NCBI RefSeq assembly: GCF_018918285.1
Contig: NZ_JAHLQF010000002.1
Span: forward strand, 186,001-250,000
Direction of reading: 5' to 3'
DNA length: 64,000 bases
DNA from: Clostridium mobile
Lineage (GTDB): Bacteria; Bacillota; Clostridia; Clostridiales; Clostridiaceae
Under the pieces are notes generated by a model, which saw nothing but the letters and a program-made list of their open reading frames with translations, made no database searches and was not told the DNA's origin. The position numbers and the translations under genes were made by a program. Position 1 is the stretch's first letter, and every line of letters begins with the position of its first letter. Shown in pieces: positions 26,628-36,292 of this stretch.

Positions 26628-27512
26628 ATGAGAGACTTTGATATATTTACCGATACATGTAGTGATTTACCGATAGATTACGTTAAAGAAAAAGGATTAC
26701 AATTTGCAAGATTGACTTGTAGCTACAATGGACAAACTTATTATGATGATTTTGGACAAAGTTTATCTCATAAACAGTTTTTTGATGATGTGAGAAATGG
26801 GGTAGTTCCATTGACTTCACAACCTAGCGTAGATGAGTTCTATCAAAAATTTAAAAGCATAGTAGATTCCGGTAAAGATATACTATATATTTGTGTTTCG
26901 ACAGGTCTAAGTGGAACCGAAAATAGTGCTACCATAGCTAAAGACATGATTTTAGAGGAAAAACCTGAAGCTAAGATTGCTATTGTAAATGTATTAACTG
27001 CTTCTCTTGGACAAGGTATTATGGTAATGAAAGCTTTTGAAATGAAAGAAGAAGGAAAATCTATGGATGAAATCGTAGATTATATGGAATCAAATAAACA
27101 AAGACTTAATACTTTTATGACGGTAGATGATTTGAACCACTTAAAAAGAGGGGGAAGATTATCCTCAGCAGCTGCAATTATTGGAATAATTCTTCATATA
27201 AAGCCTACGCTTATGATAGATACTGAAGGAAAGGTTGCCGTAATTGGAAAGGCAAGAGGAAGAAAAAGTTCTATCAATAAATTAGCAGAACTAGTAACAG
27301 AAAGAATAGAAAATGCAGAAGAGCAAATCATAGGAATATGCCATGGTGATTGCCTTGAGGAAGCGCTGAAGCTAAAAGAAATTATTTCAGAAAAGATAAA
27401 GGTGAAGGTAAAGGATGTAATAATAAACTTTACAGGACCAGCAGTAGGAACTCACGGAGGACCGGGGAACTTGGCAGTATTTTTTATGGGCAGAGATAGA
27501 AGTATTATATAA
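26628..27512 (+). CDS. DegV-family fatty-acid-binding protein
   Basis: 294-residue DegV/FakB fold: FTDTCSDLPIDY, PLTSQPSVDEF, YICVSTGLSGTENSA, RLNTFMTVDDLNHLKRGGRLS and GPAVGTHGGPGNLAVFFMGR. FakB-type proteins bind a fatty acid and present it to the FakA kinase for phospholipid synthesis; no fakA is seen nearby. Single gene ending at a strong terminator. Confidence 0.9.
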   Translation: MRDFDIFTDTCSDLPIDYVKEKGLQFARLTCSYNGQTYYDDFGQSLSHKQFFDDVRNGVVPLTSQPSVDEFYQKFKSIVDSGKDILYICVSTGLSGTENSATIAKDMILEEKPEAKIAIVNVLTASLGQGIMVMKAFEMKEEGKSMDEIVDYMESNKQRLNTFMTVDDLNHLKRGGRLSSAAAIIGIILHIKPTLMIDTEGKVAVIGKARGRKSSINKLAELVTERIENAEEQIIGICHGDCLEEALKLKEIISEKIKVKVKDVIINFTGPAVGTHGGPGNLAVFFMGRDRSII

Positions 27513-27562
27513 TATAAGAATATATAAAATAAAAGATATACAGAGGATATATAAATATATAT

Positions 27563-27596
27563 AAAAAATGTGGAACTATTTGTTCCACATTTTTTA
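27563..27596. terminator. Bidirectional terminator
   Basis: AAAAAATGTGGAAC / GTTCCACATTTTTT with a 5-base loop, serving degV and the convergent helicase gene. Confidence 0.9.
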
Positions 27597-27599
27597 TTT

Positions 27600-29177
27600 C
27601 TATTTCTTTCTGCTTCTAGTAGAAACTTCTATATTAACTTTTCTTCCGCATAATTTCTTTCCAGAACATGTTCTAATTAATGTATCAACGTCATCTTCAA
27701 CTACATCAACAAAGGAGAATTTATCTAACAAATCAATGTCTCCTACAGATTCTTTATAAATATTTGCTTCTTTATTAAAGAATTGAAGTAAAAGTTTTGG
27801 ATTAAGTTTATCTTTGCGTCCTACGTTTATGAATAATCTAACATAGCTAGATTTAGCGCCAATGCTGTGTTCTGTATAGTCAAAGCTTACTTCGTTTTGA
27901 TATACCATACTCATTAGTGCTGCGGCAACATCTACAAGATTATAATCGTCATCAAGCTCTGTAGCAAGTGGAATAAATCTTTTGTAAGTATCTCCTTCTA
28001 AGATGTCTTTAACGTTATCTAATATATGACCATATTTAACATTGAAGATATCATCAATAGTAGGAATTTCTTTTCTTTTAATCTTGCCTTTAGTAGCTTT
28101 TTCAATTTGTTTAAGTACAGAGTATTCTCTTGCAGTAACAAGGGTGTAAGCTGTACCAGTTTTATTAGCTCTTCCTGTTCTTCCTATTCTGTGAACATAG
28201 GATTCAGTGTCCTGAGGAAGATCGTAGTTTATAACGTGAGTTACATTTTCAACATCTATACCTCTTGCTGCTACATCAGTTGCTACAAGGAAATCAAGGG
28301 CTTCATCTTTAAACTTCTTTAAAGTGTTAAGTCTTTGGCTCTGATTCATATCTCCATGCATACCTTCAACGTTGTAACCTCTTCTTTGCATAGATTCAAC
28401 TAATTCATCTACGCCTCTTTTAGTTTTACAGAAAATTATAGAAGTATCTGGTTCATCTACGTCAAGAATTCTACATAAGGATTCAAATCTATCCTTTTGT
28501 TTTATTTCATAGTAGTATTGATCTACAGTAGAAACTGTCATACTGTTTTTTACAATAGATACATGCTTTGCATCAGCTTTCATGTATTTTGAAGCTATTT
28601 TTTTTATTGGACCTGGCATAGTTGCAGAAAATAATAGTGTATGTCTGTAGCTATTGCAGTTGTTTATTATTTCTTCAATATCTTCTACAAATCCCATGTT
28701 TAGCATTTCATCTGCTTCGTCTAGTACAAGGAATTGAACTTCATCTAGGTCTAATACTCCACGTCTTATAAGGTCAAGCACTCTACCAGGAGTACCAACT
28801 ACTATATCAATTCCTTTTCTTATTGCCTTAATCTGTCTATCGATGGATTGGCCGCCGTATACAGGAAGCATTCTTATTCTTGTGTGTTTAGCTATACGTA
28901 CTAATTCCTCGTTAACTTGAATAGCAAGTTCTCTTGTAGGAGTAAGTACAAGTCCTTTAATAACATTATTTTCTTTAATAAGGTTGTTTAACATTGGGGC
29001 ACCAAAAGCAAGAGTTTTTCCTGTACCTGTTTGTGCCTGGCCGATTACATCATTTCCTTCTAAAACTACAGGTATAACCTGTGCTTGAATTTGTGATGGC
29101 TCCTCAAAGCCCATATCTTCTATTCCTCTAAGTATTTTCTCATTAAGTCCTAGTTCATTAAATTTAGTGTTGTTCAT
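27600..29177 (-). CDS. DEAD-box RNA helicase with DbpA-type RNA-binding domain
   Basis: Motifs Q (GFEEPSQIQ), I (AQTGTGKT), Ia (PTRELA), II (DEAD), III (SAT), V (ATDVAARGIDV) and VI (HRIGRTGR). Residues ~450-525 look like the DbpA/YxiN RNA-binding domain (YVRLFINVGRKDKLN, KFSFVDVVEDDVDTLI) that targets 23S rRNA in characterised relatives. Probably a ribosome-assembly or cold-adaptation helicase. 525 residues is slightly longer than YxiN. GGAGGAAG ribosome site. Confidence 0.92.
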   Translation of the reverse strand: MNNTKFNELGLNEKILRGIEDMGFEEPSQIQAQVIPVVLEGNDVIGQAQTGTGKTLAFGAPMLNNLIKENNVIKGLVLTPTRELAIQVNEELVRIAKHTRIRMLPVYGGQSIDRQIKAIRKGIDIVVGTPGRVLDLIRRGVLDLDEVQFLVLDEADEMLNMGFVEDIEEIINNCNSYRHTLLFSATMPGPIKKIASKYMKADAKHVSIVKNSMTVSTVDQYYYEIKQKDRFESLCRILDVDEPDTSIIFCKTKRGVDELVESMQRRGYNVEGMHGDMNQSQRLNTLKKFKDEALDFLVATDVAARGIDVENVTHVINYDLPQDTESYVHRIGRTGRANKTGTAYTLVTAREYSVLKQIEKATKGKIKRKEIPTIDDIFNVKYGHILDNVKDILEGDTYKRFIPLATELDDDYNLVDVAAALMSMVYQNEVSFDYTEHSIGAKSSYVRLFINVGRKDKLNPKLLLQFFNKEANIYKESVGDIDLLDKFSFVDVVEDDVDTLIRTCSGKKLCGRKVNIEVSTRSRKK

Positions 29178-29297
29178 ATAATTTCTTCCTCCAATAGTAA
29201 ATCAATTCATTATAATATAGTATTATCCGTCTAACAATATATAAAATAAATATTATAACAATACGATAATCTCTTCTTTATTTTAACCATTTTTCAT

Positions 29298-29383
29298 AAA
29301 GTGATTCTTAGTTTCAGATGTAGTTTACTTATTTTCTTATAAGGTATATTTACTCCAACTGAAGCTTAGAAGAATTTATTCAG
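29298..29383 (-). mobile_element. IS200/IS605-like element, right-end fragment (copy 4)
   Basis: On the minus strand it reads from CTGAATAAATTCTTC through the AGCTTCAGTTGGAGT hairpin to AAGAATCACTTTATG. It matches the right half of the other copies with several mismatches; the left half is gone. Confidence 0.7.
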
Positions 29384-29784
29384 AAGCTTAGCATTTATTC
29401 TCTTCTGCTGCCTTACTTCTCCTTAGTGAAAAATTTAGTTTTAATAGCTATGAGTATTAACTGGTCAGCTATCGAATAAAACAATTAAGCGTTGATGTAT
29501 TTTACAAGACATGAAAAGAACATAAAAAGAGAGGGATACTATTGTAAAACCCTCCCTTTAATATATCGACTCTATATTTTGCTCTACAGATTTATCTATA
29601 TTCCAAAGTCTTTTAAACGATAGGGGATACCCTAATATAGGGTTTAGTATATGCAAATGATGACTATCTATTGCATACTGTACACTTTATTATAATACAA
29701 TATGTTAATATTAACAAGCTTAGATATAATAGTCCTACTTTTCTGAAAAATATTGGGTTCTGTAGCCTTCGCTTTAATAAGAAC

Positions 29785-29830
29785 TTCTAGATTTTGCTCA
29801 AATGCATAGGGCACATCACATAGCATTTTA
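29785..29830 (+). repeat. Dispersed ~46-bp repeat, copy b
   Basis: Begins TTCTAGATTTTGCTCAAATG, ends CATAGCATTTT; matches 52-97 with few changes. Confidence 0.6.
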
Positions 29831-29896
29831 AGTTTTATATACTAAGTTATCTTTGTATAAATTTATAATTGGGAAATACATTTGTAAAACACAAGG

Positions 29897-29959
29897 AAAC
29901 TAAATATATAATGGAAGAAACGCCTTTTCTTGAAGTGACGTCATTATTTACTTAGATTT
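29897..29959 (-). repeat. Palindromic element, copy 2 (AAACTAAG subfamily)
   Basis: Arms AAACTAAATATATAATGG and an imperfect complement. Its minus strand is closely similar to the copy at 56738-56802, including the core ATAATGACGTCACTTCAA. Confidence 0.6.
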
Positions 29960-30054
29960 TTATTTTTGATCCCAAATTATCTTTACGAAAATTTATAATT
30001 GAGAAAATTACTTAATAATAAATGAATTTTGAAAATAGATTTATAAACTACAAA

Positions 30055-30117
30055 AGAGCTAAGTATATAGTGAAATAGCGACTTTTTCTGGAGCGGCTTC
30101 ACTATGTGCTTAGCTCT
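30055..30117 (-). repeat. Palindromic element, copy 3
   Basis: AGAGCTAAGTATATAGTGAA with a near-complementary right arm; almost identical to copy 1. Confidence 0.75.
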
Positions 30118-30390
30118 CTATTTGATAAACTCCATTGTATCTGTAGAAACTTACAATCGAGAAGCTAAATTGATATTAATAGTTTTGCGCACCAATCGTT
30201 ATTAAAAATGATATAAATAAATTAAACAGAGAAGTATGAGGATAGTTGGGGGAAATACAGAAATGAAGCATAGAAGGATAGAACCTGCAATTAAAGATAC
30301 TTAAAGAATGGTGTAACAAATAGAAAAATAGTATAATATGGTATAATAGGAGATGTGTAAACAATATTAATAAAATATGGGAGAAGAGCA

Positions 30391-30924
30391 TTGAAGAGAT
30401 TTTTAAAATTATGTGTAGTTTTATTGATGATATTTTTAGTATGGTTAGTGTTTTATAAAAGGTCCTCTTCAGCAGTAACCTTAAATTTAAAAGAAAATGA
30501 AGAAAAAAATATGAATTCAGCTATATCTGAGTATGTTTTAAATAACTATTTTGACTGGTCTAATGTAGAGGATAAGACGAAATTTGAAGCTCATAAAATT
30601 TATGGGTTAGAGGAGAAAGGAAAAGAAATATACGCTTATGGATATGTGATGTTTCTTGCCTATGATTTTTCTGAAGAGATGGATAAAAACAAAGAAGTGC
30701 CAGAAGAGGCTGGAGGGTGCAATCCTATAGTTTTCATAATGGAAAAGGACGGAGAGGAATATTCCATTAAAGGGCATTTGGAGCCGGAGGATGGCGTAGA
30801 GTATTTACCTTCCATAAAAAAGATATTTCCACCTAAATATGTAGACATAATATTAAATGAAGTGGTTATACAAAAAGAGTTGAAAGATAATATACTAGAA
30901 CAAGTAAGAAAGTATAAAAAATAG
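30391..30924 (+). CDS. Hypothetical membrane-anchored protein
   Basis: Not recognised. TTG start preceded by GGGAGAAGAG. Residues ~4-23 form an N-terminal membrane anchor or uncleaved signal (FLKLCVVLLMIFLVWLVFY); the remaining ~150 residues are soluble, acidic and would lie outside the cell. Single gene followed by a terminator. Confidence 0.6.
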   Translation: MKRFLKLCVVLLMIFLVWLVFYKRSSSAVTLNLKENEEKNMNSAISEYVLNNYFDWSNVEDKTKFEAHKIYGLEEKGKEIYAYGYVMFLAYDFSEEMDKNKEVPEEAGGCNPIVFIMEKDGEEYSIKGHLEPEDGVEYLPSIKKIFPPKYVDIILNEVVIQKELKDNILEQVRKYKK

Positions 30925-31028
30925 AATATAAAAATGCAATAGTAGATTCTATTTTTAAAGTTGCAACTATTATTACATTTATATATATTTTAATAATGAG
31001 TGTAAATATACTGTTTATTAAATAGACT

Positions 31029-31062
31029 AGACCTGTGAAAAATTATCACAGGTCTTTGTATT
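31029..31062 (+). terminator. Terminator
   Basis: AGACCTGTGA / TCACAGGTCT with a 7-base loop and a T-rich tail; lies between convergent genes. Confidence 0.8.
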
Positions 31063-31102
31063 TACTCTTTATAGGCAAATTTCATATGAAACTAGGATCA
31101 TT

Positions 31103-31831
31103 TTATTCTACAGATCTATCAATATCCTCAAAGCCATTTTTAAACCATAGGGGAATTCCTTTGAAAAGGGATTTATAGTCCTGTTCATTTTGTACCACTA
31201 ATCTTCTAAACCTAGTAACATTCATGGATAGAGAGTTGATGCTTAATATACCTATATTATTTATTGAAGGATTTAACTTTACCACATGTTCTCCTAGAAT
31301 ACATTCTTCAGGAGAAGTGATGGTTAGAAACTTTCTACAATTAAAGGGTCTTACTGGATAAATAGTACAAGTTTTTTCTTCAGATAAAAAAATACAAGGA
31401 AGCTTTTTATTTAAATAATGAAGTGCATGCTCATTATTTTCTTCCATGTCCAAAGTGGTAGGCATTATAGGTACTACCTCATTTATTTTATTTTTTAAAA
31501 GGTTTATTTCATCTTGTGAAAAATTAGCTTGTACGTATTCTCTTATAAGCTCAGCTTCAATTGGGCTGCAATCTACGTAAAGACAACAGCAGTGGCCACA
31601 ACCTTTCTTGCAGGAAGCATATTTTTCAAATTGCCTGTTTCCTTCATCATAAATCTCATAAATTTCTTTTAATAGCTTTTTACCATTAGAGAGGCTCAGT
31701 TCATTTTCATGTATTTCTTCAATTAATGTGGAAGCTATTTCATCGTATACTTTATCATTCTCAGCCTCAGAGTATAACATATTTTCACCTAAATAATTCT
31801 TGCCAAGGCTTTTAAACTTTTGTTTAACCAA
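31103..31831 (-). CDS. YkgJ-like cysteine-cluster protein
   Basis: A KKGCGHCCC motif followed by LPCIFLSEEKTCTIYPVRPFNCRKF, the cysteine pattern of the YkgJ/CxxCxxCC family thought to bind Zn or an Fe-S cluster. The start is taken as TTG, 6 bases after AGGCAGGTG; a GTG three codons earlier is also open. Function unknown; no operon partner. Confidence 0.75.
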   Translation of the reverse strand: MVKQKFKSLGKNYLGENMLYSEAENDKVYDEIASTLIEEIHENELSLSNGKKLLKEIYEIYDEGNRQFEKYASCKKGCGHCCCLYVDCSPIEAELIREYVQANFSQDEINLLKNKINEVVPIMPTTLDMEENNEHALHYLNKKLPCIFLSEEKTCTIYPVRPFNCRKFLTITSPEECILGEHVVKLNPSINNIGILSINSLSMNVTRFRRLVVQNEQDYKSLFKGIPLWFKNGFEDIDRSVE

Positions 31832-31954
31832 AAAAATCACCTGCCTCGCAAGATTATATTATAAATCCAGTTTTTTTACAAGGTATCATTACCAAAATTG
31901 TAGGATGTATTGAAAAAATAGAAAATTTTAGGAATTAAATGGTATATAGGACAT

Positions 31955-32686
31955 TTAATTCAAATTATCCTTATCATTAAAAGTAATAGTACCCTTAACA
32001 TTAGGTTTCATAATCCTTTGATTCTTTAAAACACCAAGTTCTCTACAAAGTCTGTATACCTTCTTATGGTTTATGATAAGATCATATTTCACTCTTAAAT
32101 GATGCATTATCTTCCTATAGCCATAGTTCATAGCATCGCTATCTATAGCCTCTAAAATATATTCTTTAATTTCATTGTCATAAATCTTATCCTGTTTTTT
32201 AGTCAATGAATATCCTTTGGGTTTGCCACCTAAGGCCTTATGCTTTTCTTTTCCTTCTATGCTTAGATTATAATAGTATGTTGATCTTGCTAACCCCACT
32301 ACTTTTAAAACAAAAACTGCATTATAGCCTTCTTCTATGTATTTTTTAGCTAATTCTATTTTATCTTTAATTGAGGTTTGGCTTTTTTTAAGTAGTTCTT
32401 TAAGAATTATTATTTCTAAATCCTTTTCTCCTAATATCTTTTTAAGAGCATTCTTTTCTTGTGTCACTTTTATAATCTCTTCTTTTAAATAATTTTCTTC
32501 TTCAATTAAATGTTTTCTACCTGGCTTTACGTTTATTTTATCCTTTTCTTTCGAGTCTTTAATCCATGTAGATATAGTAGATTTTGAAATTCCATGCTTT
32601 CTTGCAACTAATGAAAGATTTTCAACCTCTTTAACTTCATTTAGTATAGATTCTTTTAATTCTTTAGTATAAATTCTTCCTCTCAT
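31955..32686 (-). pseudogene. Truncated IS3-family transposase (OrfA-OrfB fusion without DDE domain)
   Basis: N-terminal helix-turn-helix (LSLVARKHGISKSTISTWIK), a leucine-zipper segment, then the OrfB N-terminal helical region (GLARSTYYYNLS, NYGYRKIMHHLRVKYDLIINHKKVYRLCRELGV). The reading frame stops before any DDE integrase core, so it cannot transpose on its own. Upstream (around 32720-32750, minus strand) a GCCCCCAATAATATTTGGACAAC-like end resembles the terminal repeat of the second IS3-family element at 53.9-55.4 kb. An internal deletion between the IS ends is the likely history. Confidence 0.8.
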
Positions 32687-32862
32687 AAACTACCTCCAAT
32701 TTTATTATATATAATTTAACAATTGTTGTCCAAATATTATTGGGGGCTTGAGGGATATTGATGAAAGTAGAGTATATGGGAGGATTACTAAGAGTAAAAG
32801 AATAGAAGTTTGTACATATTTGGTTAGTCTATTCATTCGTACAATATGTTAGAATTTGAAAT

Positions 32863-32892
32863 TTGAAGGTCCCAGGTAAAATTTGGTACAAT
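32863..32892 (+). promoter_or_regulatory. Candidate promoter of the opuA operon
   Basis: TTGAAG and TACAAT separated by 18 bases, 30 bases before the first start codon. Confidence 0.5.
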
Positions 32893-32922
32893 AGGAAGTA
32901 CATCAAGAAATGAGGTGAATGC

Positions 32923-34140
32923 ATGCTAAAAATTGAAGTGAAAGGTCTTACCAAAATATTTGGAAAATATCCCAAGCAAGGTTTAAAGCTTTTAGAAGCA
33001 GGAAAAACAAAAACAGAAATTTTAAAAGAAACAGGAATGACTGTAGGTGTAAATCAAGTATCATTCAAAGTGCATTCCGGAGAAATTTTTGTGATTATGG
33101 GACTATCGGGAAGTGGAAAATCCACCCTTGTTAGATTAATTAACCGTTTAATAGAGCCCACTACTGGCAGCGTTTTAGTAGATGGTGAAGATTTAGCAAA
33201 AATGGATAAGTATAAATTAAGGGAGACCAGAAGAAAAAAACTCAGCATGGTTTTTCAAAAGTTCGGGTTGTTTCCCCATCGTACTATTTTAGAGAATGCA
33301 GGGTACGGTTTAGAAGTACAAGGAATTGGGAAAAATGAAATACGTGAGAAAGCACTAGAGTCGTTAAAAATGGTAGGATTAGAAGGCTATGAAGAACAAT
33401 ATCCTAGCCAATTATCTGGAGGAATGCAGCAAAGGGTAGGTCTTGCTAGAGCTTTAGCCAATGATCCAGATATTTTGTTGATGGATGAAGCTTTTTCAGC
33501 CCTAGATCCACTAATTAGAAAAGAAATGCAGGATGAACTTGTAGAACTGCAGTCAGCTATGCAAAAAACAATTATATTTATTACTCACGATTTGGATGAA
33601 GCCCTTCGAATTGGTGATCGAATTGCATTGATGAAAGATGGAGTAATTGTGCAAGTTGGAACCCCTGAAGAGATTATGACAAATCCTGCCGACGAATATG
33701 TTAGAAAGTTCGTTGAAGATGTGGATAGATCTAAGGTGTTTTCTGCTAAACATGTTATGAAACGTCCAGAAACTATTGATATAGAGAAACACGGTCCACG
33801 TGTTGCCTTACAACGTATGAAACAGGCGGGAATTTCAAGTATTTATGTAGTTAATAAACATAAAGAACTTCTTGGAGTTGTAACAGCAGATGCAGCTTCA
33901 TTAGCTGTAAAAGAAGGTAATAAAAATATTTATGATGTAATGGAAGAGCAAGTTCCTCAAGTTCTACCAGACCTATCCTTAAACGATCTATTTCAGCTTA
34001 TCCATAACTCACCTGTACCTGTAGCAGTGGTTGAAGATAAAATATTAAAAGGAATTATTGTTCGAGGCGCGGTATTAGCGGCTCTTGCTAGAAATGAGGT
34101 GAATATCAATGAATCAAATACCACAAATACCTCTAGTTAA
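32923..34140 (+). CDS. opuAA: Glycine betaine ABC transporter ATP-binding protein
   Basis: ATPase of an osmoprotectant importer. Residues ~1-270 hold Walker A GLSGSGKST, signature LSGGMQQRV, Walker B ILLMDEAFSALDP and H-loop ITHD; the N-terminal IFGKYPKQGLKLLEAGKTKTEIL is typical of OpuAA/ProV. Two CBS domains follow (about 275-395), which sense ionic strength or nucleotides in OpuA. 405 residues is close to the Bacillus protein. GAGGTG ribosome site. It overlaps opuAB by 32 bp. Confidence 0.93.
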   Translation: MLKIEVKGLTKIFGKYPKQGLKLLEAGKTKTEILKETGMTVGVNQVSFKVHSGEIFVIMGLSGSGKSTLVRLINRLIEPTTGSVLVDGEDLAKMDKYKLRETRRKKLSMVFQKFGLFPHRTILENAGYGLEVQGIGKNEIREKALESLKMVGLEGYEEQYPSQLSGGMQQRVGLARALANDPDILLMDEAFSALDPLIRKEMQDELVELQSAMQKTIIFITHDLDEALRIGDRIALMKDGVIVQVGTPEEIMTNPADEYVRKFVEDVDRSKVFSAKHVMKRPETIDIEKHGPRVALQRMKQAGISSIYVVNKHKELLGVVTADAASLAVKEGNKNIYDVMEEQVPQVLPDLSLNDLFQLIHNSPVPVAVVEDKILKGIIVRGAVLAALARNEVNINESNTTNTSS

Positions 34141-34951
34141 ATGGGTAGATTCACTTGTATTATGGTTAAGAAAAAATGCTCAGTGGTTTTTTAATCCTAT
34201 AAAAGATTCACTGGATGGCTTTGTAGGTGGATTAAGTGAAATTTTAACAAGTATTCCACCTATATTTTTTATTGTCCTTATTGTAGGTTTAACTATATTT
34301 ATAACTAAGAAAAAATGGGGATTATCCATATTTGTTTTATTAGGATTATTATTGATACAAAATCTTGGTTATTGGAATGACACCATGCTCACACTTTCCT
34401 TAGTGTTAACAGCTAGCTTGATTTCCATATTGATTGGTGTTCCTTTAGGAATTTGGATGTCAAAAAATAAAGTTGTACAGGCTATTGCAACACCTATATT
34501 AGATTTCATGCAGACTATGCCTGCTTTCGTTTATTTAATACCGGCTGTTTCTTTCTTCGGAATAGGAATGGTTCCCGGAATTATTGCATCGGTTATTTTT
34601 GCGATGCCACCGGTTGTACGATTAACTAATTTAGGTATTCGTCAAGTCTCTACAGAATTAATTGAAGCAGCAGATGCCTTTGGATCAACTGGAGCACAAA
34701 AACTGTTTAAAGTTCAACTTCCAATGGCAAAAAGTACGATTATGGCAGGAATTAACCAAACAATTATGTTGGCACTATCCATGGTTGTTATTGCTTCTAT
34801 GATTGGTGCCGAAGGTTTAGGGGTTGAAGTTTTTAGAGCGATTACAAGAAATGAAGCTGGACAAGGTTTTGCTTCAGGTCTATCTATTGTTATATTGGCC
34901 ATAATTTTAGACCGTATTACTCAGTCTTTAAATACACAAAAACATTTATAA
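34109..34951 (+). CDS. opuAB: Glycine betaine ABC transporter permease
   Basis: 280-residue permease with several helices and the BPD-transport loop (ELIEAADAFGSTGAQKLFKVQLPMAKSTIMAGI). N-terminus IPLVKWVDSLVLWLRKNAQWFF matches OpuAB. Starts inside the end of opuAA with GAGGTG at correct spacing, so translation is coupled. Confidence 0.93.
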   Translation: MNQIPQIPLVKWVDSLVLWLRKNAQWFFNPIKDSLDGFVGGLSEILTSIPPIFFIVLIVGLTIFITKKKWGLSIFVLLGLLLIQNLGYWNDTMLTLSLVLTASLISILIGVPLGIWMSKNKVVQAIATPILDFMQTMPAFVYLIPAVSFFGIGMVPGIIASVIFAMPPVVRLTNLGIRQVSTELIEAADAFGSTGAQKLFKVQLPMAKSTIMAGINQTIMLALSMVVIASMIGAEGLGVEVFRAITRNEAGQGFASGLSIVILAIILDRITQSLNTQKHL

Positions 34952-35050
34952 AAGTTTTTAAATTTTCATATAACTACTTATAGTTTGTTTAAATACTTAT
35001 TCTAAAACATTAAACAAACAGGAGTTAAAATAAAAGGAGGAAAATAATTA

Positions 35051-35959
35051 ATGATAAAAAACAAGTGGAAGAAATTAGGTGTGGTAGTATGTGCTACCTT
35101 AGCATTAACCGCAGTAGGATGTGATAGTGATAATGGAGAAAGTGCTGCAACAAATGGAAATGGAGAAAAGACATTAGCACAAAAGTTAGATTATAAAATT
35201 ACGGGCATAGATGCAGGTGCAGGAGTAGTGCAAGCTGCAGAAAAAGCTGTTAAAGATTATGGGTTAGATTTTAAAGTTCAAACTAGCTCAGGAGCTGCTA
35301 TGACTCAAGCTCTTGGAGATGCAATTGAAAACAAGGAGCCTATTATAATTACAGCTTGGACACCTCACTGGAAATTTGCTAAATATGATTTGAAATATTT
35401 AAAAGATCCTAAAAACTCCTTTGGTGGGGAAGAAAAGATTCATACAATCGCACGTTTAAAATTGAAAGAAGATATGCCAAATGCTTATAAAATTTTAGAT
35501 CAATTTCATTGGACTGCCGAAGATATGGAATCCGTTATGCTTAAAGTTAATGAAGGTGCGAATGTAGAGGAAGTTGCAGCACAGTGGATTAAAGATAATC
35601 AAGACAAAGTAAAAGAGTGGACAAAAGGGGCAGAAAAAGTAAATGGAGAAAAAATTAAGCTTGCCTATGTTGCTTGGGATTCTGAAATTGCATCTACTAA
35701 TGTTATTGGAAAAGTATTAAAGGATATGGGATATGATGTTACTCTTACACAAGTGGAGGCAGGACCAATGTGGGCTGCAATAGCTAGTGGGGATGCAGAT
35801 GCTATTGTTGCAGCATGGTTACCAGGAACCCACGAGAAATATATGGCAGACTATAAAGATCAAGTAGAAGATCTAGGGCCAAACCTAGAAGGAGCAAAGA
35901 TTGGCTTAGCTGTGCCATCGTATGTAGAAATTGATTCTATTGAAGATCTAGCGAAATAA
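35051..35959 (+). CDS. opuAC: Glycine betaine-binding lipoprotein
   Basis: Lipobox AVGC after a positively charged signal peptide, then an OpuAC-type fold: GIDAGAGVVQAAEKAVKDYG, TAWTPHWKFAKYDLKYLKDP, LAYVAWDSEIASTNVIGKVL and VAAWLPGTHEKYM. The Trp residues supply the aromatic cage for betaine. AAAGGAGG ribosome site; last gene of the operon, after a 99-bp gap. Confidence 0.93.
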   Translation: MIKNKWKKLGVVVCATLALTAVGCDSDNGESAATNGNGEKTLAQKLDYKITGIDAGAGVVQAAEKAVKDYGLDFKVQTSSGAAMTQALGDAIENKEPIIITAWTPHWKFAKYDLKYLKDPKNSFGGEEKIHTIARLKLKEDMPNAYKILDQFHWTAEDMESVMLKVNEGANVEEVAAQWIKDNQDKVKEWTKGAEKVNGEKIKLAYVAWDSEIASTNVIGKVLKDMGYDVTLTQVEAGPMWAAIASGDADAIVAAWLPGTHEKYMADYKDQVEDLGPNLEGAKIGLAVPSYVEIDSIEDLAK

Positions 35960-36018
35960 CTTACTTAATATGGTTTATAGTATATAAAAAAACATTGAAG
36001 TAATATAGAAAAAATAAT

Positions 36019-36072
36019 AAACATCTCCTATGATATAGCTTTTAACACTATCATAGGAGATGTTTTTTTATT
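36019..36072 (+). terminator. Terminator of the opuA operon
   Basis: A 17-bp perfect stem (left arm AAACATCTCCTATGATA) followed by a run of seven T. Confidence 0.9.
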
Positions 36073-36292
36073 GAAAAGTTATATTTTAATGGCTAAAATT
36101 CTTAAGAAATTATTAAAAATCTTTTTATATTAACACATCTACATAAGTAAGTTGTAAAATAAATTAAATTCCCTGTTTAAGTGGATTAAATTTTTCGATT
36201 CAGTCAGCTAGAGTTTAGGCAGGTTAAAATTTATATAAGTGAAATTATATATTAAGCTAGTATATAATTTACAGATAAGAGAGGGTGAAAAT

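Larger units (their letters stand above)
29178..30390. other. 1.2-kb repeat-rich intergenic region
   Basis: No convincing gene on either strand. It holds a 3' fragment of the IS200/IS605-like element (29298-29383), a small hairpin near 29530-29560 (GAGAGGG / CCCTCCC), the second copy of the ~46-bp repeat (29785-29830) and two palindromic elements (29897-29959 and 30055-30117). It probably also contains the long leader of the helicase gene. Confidence 0.6.

Noticed and set aside
32923-35959. Recent horizontal transfer of the opuA operon next to an IS remnant
   Set aside because: Position is suggestive, but by eye the composition is not different enough from its neighbours to claim transfer.
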